Assembly (NCBI GenBank): GCA_020432595.1
Contig: JAGQGA010000151.1
Coordinates: 1 to 9,748, forward strand
DNA length: 9,748 nt
Reading direction: 5' to 3'
From: Anaerolineales bacterium
Lineage (GTDB): Bacteria > Chloroflexota > Anaerolineae > Promineifilales > Promineifilaceae
The position numbers and the translations under genes were made by a program. Every line of letters begins with the position of its first letter. Position 1 is the stretch's first letter. Of the stretch, positions 6,892-9,748 are shown piece by piece. Below the pieces are notes generated by a model that ran no database searches, was not told the origin of the DNA, and worked only from the letters and a program-made list of their open reading frames with translations.

Positions 6892-7418
6892 CGTTTCACC
6901 GCCATCACCTGCGCCCCCAGCTTTTGCAGCAAGTTGAATAATGTTTGCTGCTCATCGGCATTCAGGGTGTGAAAGCAGTGGTCAATGGTTTCTAAATGGT
7001 TGCGGGTGTGTTGGCTGACAAGAAAACGGCCGTTTTCCGTCAGACGAATATTAAACCGGCGACGGTCATTTGGGTCTAAGCGGCGTTCAATCAGCCCCGC
7101 CTCCTCCAAACTGCGGATAAACGTACTCATCGTGTTGCGGCTCACCCCCTGCCGCTCGCTAATCTCCGAGGGGTTCAACTCCCCGCGATCACCCATCTGA
7201 TCGGCAAAAAAGAGGTGCATCAGCACCCGATATTGGGCAAAAGACAGCCCCGCTTCGTCCACACTCTGCTCCCCCATGTGGTAGAGCGAGCGCGAAACAA
7301 ACCCTAATTCATCCATCAGCCGAATGGTCTGTGGGTCAATGTCGGGGTGGAAGCTCTGCATAAATTGCATCCACTTTTGCCGTTTTTCTTTGTCTTGCAG
7401 CCAATTCTTATGCGTCAT
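6876..7418 (-). CDS. MarR-family transcriptional regulator
   Basis: The product is 180 residues. The winged-helix domain spans about 78-137: LNPSEISERQGVSRNTMSTFIRSLEEAGLI is the helix-turn-helix part and DPNDRRRFNIRLTENGR the wing, with the conserved Asp-Arg pair (D118/R119). The flanking helices (about 25-75 and 138-178) form the dimer and ligand pocket in this family. MarR proteins usually repress their own operon and release DNA when a small phenolic or drug-like ligand binds. Being first in an operon with two exporter subunits fits a drug-sensing repressor, although activation is possible. The ATG at 7416-7418 gives the expected N terminus; the ribosome binding site is weak (GGTAGG close to the start). 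One palindrome copy (7025) encodes Asn-Gly-Arg here, unlike all other coding copies. C145 and C148 were checked: only C148 is Cys, so no obvious thiol pair exists. Confidence 0.93.
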   Translation of the reverse strand: MTHKNWLQDKEKRQKWMQFMQSFHPDIDPQTIRLMDELGFVSRSLYHMGEQSVDEAGLSFAQYRVLMHLFFADQMGDRGELNPSEISERQGVSRNTMSTFIRSLEEAGLIERRLDPNDRRRFNIRLTENGRFLVSQHTRNHLETIDHCFHTLNADEQQTLFNLLQKLGAQVMAVKREIGD

Positions 7419-7448
7419 AACCTACCCACAAAAAAAGACAGCTTCTCA

Positions 7449-7465
7449 ATCTGCCCAGTGCAGAT
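7449..7465. promoter_or_regulatory. Candidate operator palindrome upstream of marR
   Basis: ATCTGC and GCAGAT form a perfect 6-bp inverted repeat around a 5-base spacer, 17 bp overall, close to the size of known MarR operators. It lies between the predicted transcription start (about 7491) and the marR start codon at 7418, where a bound dimer could block elongation or initiation. It is the most symmetric site in this leader, but only its position supports a link to this regulator. Confidence 0.45.
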
Positions 7466-7497
7466 GGATCATGCTGCCGCATTTACTACGATGGTTA

Positions 7498-7525
7498 ATT
7501 GTACGCCATCGAACTATTCTGTCAA
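7498..7525 (-). promoter_or_regulatory. Sigma70-type promoter for the marR-ABC operon
   Basis: On the minus strand a perfect TTGACA (complement of 7520-7525) and TACAAT (complement of 7498-7503) are separated by 16 bp. The predicted start is near 7491, about 73 bases before the marR ATG. This is the best promoter match in the window. Confidence 0.7.
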
Positions 7526-7543
7526 GAACTTGCAGGGAAGCAA

Positions 7544-7732
7544 TTTCACGCCGAGGCGCAAAGGCGCAAAGTTTTTTGGCTCTTTGGGAATTCAGGGGGC
7601 TGACTTGCTTTTGACGTGGTGCGTGGTGCGTGATACGTGGCAAATGAACCTTCTAACGCACCACGCACCAAATTTGTCAACCCCAGGAGATCCAAAAGAA
7701 CCAGTTTTTTCTTTGCACCTTGGCGTGAAAAA
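7544..7732. repeat. Large imperfect palindrome, MITE-like or dispersed repeat
   Basis: About 189 bp read as an inverted repeat. The outer arms 7544-7563 and 7711-7730 match in 18 of 20 positions (TTTCACGCC-A/G-AGG-C/T-GCAAAG). The left arm carries a duplicated GGCGCAAA (7555-7562, 7563-7570). The middle parts match loosely, including GGGG-xTGAC on both sides. The inner arms 7617-7631 and 7656-7670 form a perfect 15-bp stem of GTGCGT units around a 24-nt loop. No ORF in it looks like a protein. It could be a non-autonomous mobile element, two inverted copies of a dispersed repeat, or a large structured RNA or cruciform. Confidence 0.75.
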
Positions 7733-7774
7733 TTTTGGTTTGCTTAACTCGTAGCCAAGGCACGAACACGATTT

Positions 7775-7809
7775 ATCCGCCAAAATCCGCTCAAATCCGC
7801 GTCATCCGC
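7775..7809. repeat. ATCCGC short tandem array
   Basis: Four ATCCGC units start at 7775, 7785, 7795 and 7804, separated by 4, 4 and 3 bases (CAAA, TCAA, GTC), followed by a degenerate CATCCA. The unit spacing of 9-10 bp is close to one DNA helical turn. It lies just beyond the 3' end of the CPDC-protein gene. I see no terminator hairpin in or after it. Confidence 0.7.
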
Positions 7810-7835
7810 GCATCCATTTTCTTTCTCGCTGGCGG

Positions 7836-8570
7836 CTAGGAATCTTCAAAGTTAACCTGGATATGTAATTGTGGTAAAGCAGTTACGGGAATGTCAACGA
7901 ATTCGGCTAACCCACCCCAGTCAGTAACGGCCGTTTCTCCCCCATTCTCCCACCCCAGCACCACCGTCTTTTCAAACAACTCATCCAGCTCGTCCCCCGG
8001 CAAAAGCGTTACCTGCACCAAACAAAGCGTCTCATTCTCCCCGTCGCGGTACGCTTCCAGGGTAAAGGGCAGGTTGAGAACGGCCGTTTCTGCCTGCCCC
8101 CCCAGCCGCAGCAGTCGCGCATGATAGCGGCCACTGTCGGCGGGGGCGCGGGTGCGGGTCAAAACCGGCGGTGGCGTCAGCAGCGCCACCAACCCCTGCG
8201 TCAATTGCAGACTAGAACCATCCAGCCGCTGCTGGAACGCCTGCCGCAGTTGTGCCAGCAAGGATGCTGCTTGCGGCAAAAAGCTGAGGTCGGGTTGGGG
8301 AATGTGGGTGGGCTGGGGCAGCGTTTGGCTGCGAACGGCCGTTTCTAACTCATACAGCCGGGCATAAGCCGCCGCACAATCGGGACACGCATCAAGGAGA
8401 ACGGCCGTTTGTGGGTACAGTGCCACATAATCTTCGCCCGCAAGCTGTGCCGCAATGTAATCGTCAAGTTGTTCCAGACATTGCTGGAAGGTTGCTTCGT
8501 TGCAAGGGGTTAACAACGTCGCAACCAACATTTGACGGCGATCTCGCCTGTTGCCATTATCGCCTATCAT
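7836..8570 (-). CDS. Soluble CPDC-motif protein, candidate anti-sigma or sigma-associated factor
   Basis: I do not recognise a named family. The 244-residue protein follows the ECF sigma gene by 53 bases and is probably in the same transcript. The N-terminal part (about 25-80) resembles the start of zinc-binding anti-sigma proteins: a helix (LDDYIAAQLAGEDY), then ALYPQTAVLLDACPDC, a CxxC at C62/C65, and another helix. The His normally four residues before the first Cys is Leu here, so zinc binding is doubtful unless C23 or C31 helps. Residues 85-135 are Gln/Leu-rich helix and linker; 145-241 look like a beta-sandwich ending in LHIQVNF. There is no membrane segment, so it would be cytoplasmic. 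The start ATG at 8568-8570 has AAGGAAG upstream. It carries four AACGGCCGTT copies, each read as Thr-Ala-Val (residues 55, 77, 162, 213). Anti-sigma activity is inferred from position and the CxxC only. Confidence 0.75.
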   Translation of the reverse strand: MIGDNGNRRDRRQMLVATLLTPCNEATFQQCLEQLDDYIAAQLAGEDYVALYPQTAVLLDACPDCAAAYARLYELETAVRSQTLPQPTHIPQPDLSFLPQAASLLAQLRQAFQQRLDGSSLQLTQGLVALLTPPPVLTRTRAPADSGRYHARLLRLGGQAETAVLNLPFTLEAYRDGENETLCLVQVTLLPGDELDELFEKTVVLGWENGGETAVTDWGGLAEFVDIPVTALPQLHIQVNFEDS

Positions 8571-8585
8571 AGAAATCTTCCTTTT

Positions 8586-8598
8586 GTTCGCCGCGAAC
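8586..8598. promoter_or_regulatory. Short palindrome between sigma and CPDC-protein genes
   Basis: GTTCGC and GCGAAC flank one central C, a perfect 13-bp dyad in the 53-bp gap, 15 bases before the ATG. It could be a weak hairpin or a protein-binding site; nothing else in the sequence supports a specific role. Confidence 0.3.
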
Positions 8599-8623
8599 GA
8601 ATCGAATCTTTCTTAAAGACGGT

Positions 8624-9211
8624 TTACCCCACCCGATCCTTTCCCGCCGATTCAATCAGGTAGGCCTTTAGCTTGCTCAAATTTTTTGACCGCGTGGCCT
8701 GAATATGATTCGGACGTACCTCTGTTTGCGACAAATCACTTTCTATCTGCGATAATTGCTCATCTTCCTCATCATCAAGAAAACGACCAATCACCACCCG
8801 CTGCGAACGGTCGCTGAGCGGTGCTTGTAGCAGTAAATCCCGCCACTCCTCTACGCTAATCGCCGACAAAACTTGCATCTCCAAAGACCCATTTGGCTCT
8901 GGCGGATCATACCCATCTTCCCACTCTACCAGCCGCTTTTCCCGCCGCAGCTCATCCAGAATCAGGTTGCGCGTCAAACGCTGCGCCCAGGCAACAAACT
9001 TGTCTGGCGATTCACAACTGTCAATCTTAGAAAAAACGCGCTCAATGCTTTTTTGGGCATACCCTTCGGCCACCATTTCGTTGCCGTGCATCATGGCAAA
9101 AGCAACGCGGTACAAAATGTGCCACAACACGCGGTAGGCTTCGTTACAAACGGCCGTTTCTTCACTCAAACAGCCCGCATACAGTTCACTACTCTCATAT
9201 TCAGGCAACAT
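8624..9211 (-). CDS. ECF-type RNA polymerase sigma factor
   Basis: The 195-residue length is typical for the ECF group. Sigma region 2 spans about 25-97 (YRVLWHILYRVAF, then AEGYAQKSIERVFSKID, then FVAWAQRLTRNLILDELRREKR), the part that binds core polymerase and melts the -10 element. Region 4 spans about 119-185, with a helix pair ending in PNHIQATRSKNLSKLKAYL, the -35-binding helix. The linker (97-118) is acidic and Pro-rich. The protein should direct polymerase to a small stress regulon. Its gene starts 22 bases after the TerC-family stop and is followed by the CPDC protein, so the three are probably cotranscribed. No autoregulatory ECF promoter is visible in the 22-bp gap. The start ATG at 9209-9211 has a modest GAG-rich ribosome binding site. 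One palindrome copy (9149) gives Thr-Ala-Val at residues 19-21. Confidence 0.85.
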   Translation of the reverse strand: MLPEYESSELYAGCLSEETAVCNEAYRVLWHILYRVAFAMMHGNEMVAEGYAQKSIERVFSKIDSCESPDKFVAWAQRLTRNLILDELRREKRLVEWEDGYDPPEPNGSLEMQVLSAISVEEWRDLLLQAPLSDRSQRVVIGRFLDDEEDEQLSQIESDLSQTEVRPNHIQATRSKNLSKLKAYLIESAGKDRVG

Positions 9212-9233
9212 AGCTCGCTCTCAAAAACAACAG

Positions 9234-9748
9234 TCACGAACTTTCCGGCAGCTTTGGCTGGTTGTGTAACTGCACTGGTGCCTGCTCCTTTGCCTTTAGC
9301 CGCAGTTGCAGCATATCCACTACCACTGAAAACGCCATTGCAAAGTAGACATAGTTCTTCAAATGCAGTTCCTCCGCTTGTTCATGCGCCCAGCCTTCTA
9401 CCACCAGAATGGAACCAATAAGAATGAGGAAGGAAAGTGCCAAAATCTTGAGCGACGGGTGTTTCTCGATAAAATCGGCAATGGAGTTAGCGAAGAAAAC
9501 CATAATCGCCGCCGAAACCAAAATAGCAACAATAATAATGCTGGTGTGTTCGGTAATGCCAACGGCCGTTATCACTGAGTCCAACGAAAAGACCACATCA
9601 ACGAGAATCACCTGCGTTAGCACCGCCCCCAACGTGGCAACACCGGTACTCACCGTATGCTGGCTGTGGTCCTCCACATCCAGCTTTTCGTGAATTTCAT
9701 ATGTGCTTTTGCCAATGAGGAACAGCCCCCCCAGCAGCAAAATGATGT
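9234..9748 (-). CDS. TerC-family integral membrane protein (5' end cut by window)
   Basis: About 171 C-terminal residues are visible; the frame stays open to the window edge, so the true start lies outside. Counting from the in-frame TTG at 9740, the TerC-family core is clear: LLGGLFLIGKSTYEIHEKL (2-20), VILVDVVFSLDSVITAVG (44-61) with the conserved acidic membrane residues Asp48 and Asp54, NSIADFIEKHPSLKILALSF (85-104), and a last membrane helix with YVYFAMAFS (130-138). TerC proteins are multi-pass membrane proteins linked to tellurite resistance, metal (manganese) export or protein metalation. The charged Gln/Pro tail (150-168) is cytoplasmic or unstructured. It is followed 22 bases later by the ECF sigma gene. 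One palindrome copy (9561) lies in the VITAVG motif. The family is confident; the metal or substrate is unknown. Confidence 0.92.
   Translation of the reverse strand, partial: IILLLGGLFLIGKSTYEIHEKLDVEDHSQHTVSTGVATLGAVLTQVILVDVVFSLDSVITAVGITEHTSIIIVAILVSAAIMVFFANSIADFIEKHPSLKILALSFLILIGSILVVEGWAHEQAEELHLKNYVYFAMAFSVVVDMLQLRLKAKEQAPVQLHNQPKLPESS

Larger units (their letters stand above)
1584..9570. repeat. Highly iterated palindrome AACGGCCGTT, 13 perfect copies
   Basis: Perfect copies of the 10-bp palindrome start at 1584, 2475, 4964, 5582, 6206, 6575, 7025, 7926, 8079, 8334, 8400, 9149 and 9561. A random 10-mer would be expected about 0.01 times in this length. Near matches occur at 3384-3391, 3544-3553 and near 53-62. 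Twelve perfect copies are inside genes and one lies just after the nuclease-like gene. The copy at 7025 extends to a 14-bp palindrome (7023-7036). None lies inside the AT-rich genes at 257-1581 or in the downstream ABC gene (2670-4565). It resembles the highly iterated palindrome HIP1 of cyanobacteria in behaviour but not in sequence. Confidence 0.9.

Noticed and set aside
7347..7754. Plus-strand frames across the marR leader and palindrome
   Set aside because: They overlap the marR start, promoter and the inverted repeat; length comes from lack of stops in repeat sequence, with no protein-like pattern.
7544..7809. Possible CRISPR array from repeated GCGCAAAG, GTGCGT and ATCCGC units
   Set aside because: Units are 6-8 bp, spacing is only 3-4 bp or inverted, and there are no unique spacers of 25-40 bp and no cas genes.

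Overview
The window looks like a bacterial chromosome segment, most plausibly from a Chloroflexota (Anaerolineae/Caldilineae-like) genome. That placement is an inference from gene style, from moderately GC-rich coding sequence, and above all from a 10-bp palindrome, AACGGCCGTT, present in 13 perfect copies. No rRNA, tRNA or CRISPR array is visible.

Region 1 (1-1595) is an AT-rich island. It holds a strong hairpin terminator (80-110), a short ORF that may be the tail of a truncated gene (257-445), and, overlapping it by one base, a protein of about 378 residues with a PD-(D/E)XK-nuclease-like C-terminal half (445-1581). The island contains no palindrome copy inside its genes and is clearly poorer in GC than the rest (18/60 G+C at 901-960 against 39/60 at 4861-4920). 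It looks horizontally acquired, possibly a defence-gene remnant.

Region 2 (1596-2861) is a type II toxin-antitoxin pair (antitoxin then PIN-domain toxin, minus strand) lying between two direct repeats of about 269 bp. Each repeat carries the last 63 codons and the terminator of an ABC-exporter gene. The copy at 2593-2861 belongs to the intact gene; the copy at 1596-1864 is a severed 3' fragment.

Region 3 (2670-7525) is a minus-strand operon: a MarR-family regulator, then two ABC exporter half-transporters that overlap by 4 bp. Their motifs show a heterodimer with one consensus and one degenerate ATP site, and the first subunit carries a large extracellular insertion. A good promoter and a candidate operator palindrome precede marR.

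Region 4 (7419-7835) is a 417-bp intergenic stretch. It holds the marR promoter plus two apparently mobile or dispersed non-coding repeats: a roughly 190-bp imperfect palindrome and an ATCCGC array.

Region 5 (7836-9748) is a second minus-strand gene cluster: a TerC-family membrane protein (cut by the window edge), an ECF-type sigma factor, and a soluble protein with a CPDC motif that may be its partner or anti-sigma factor. Drug or envelope export with a MarR sensor, and an ECF sigma unit with a TerC protein, suggest stress-response functions, but no substrate or signal can be read from the sequence.
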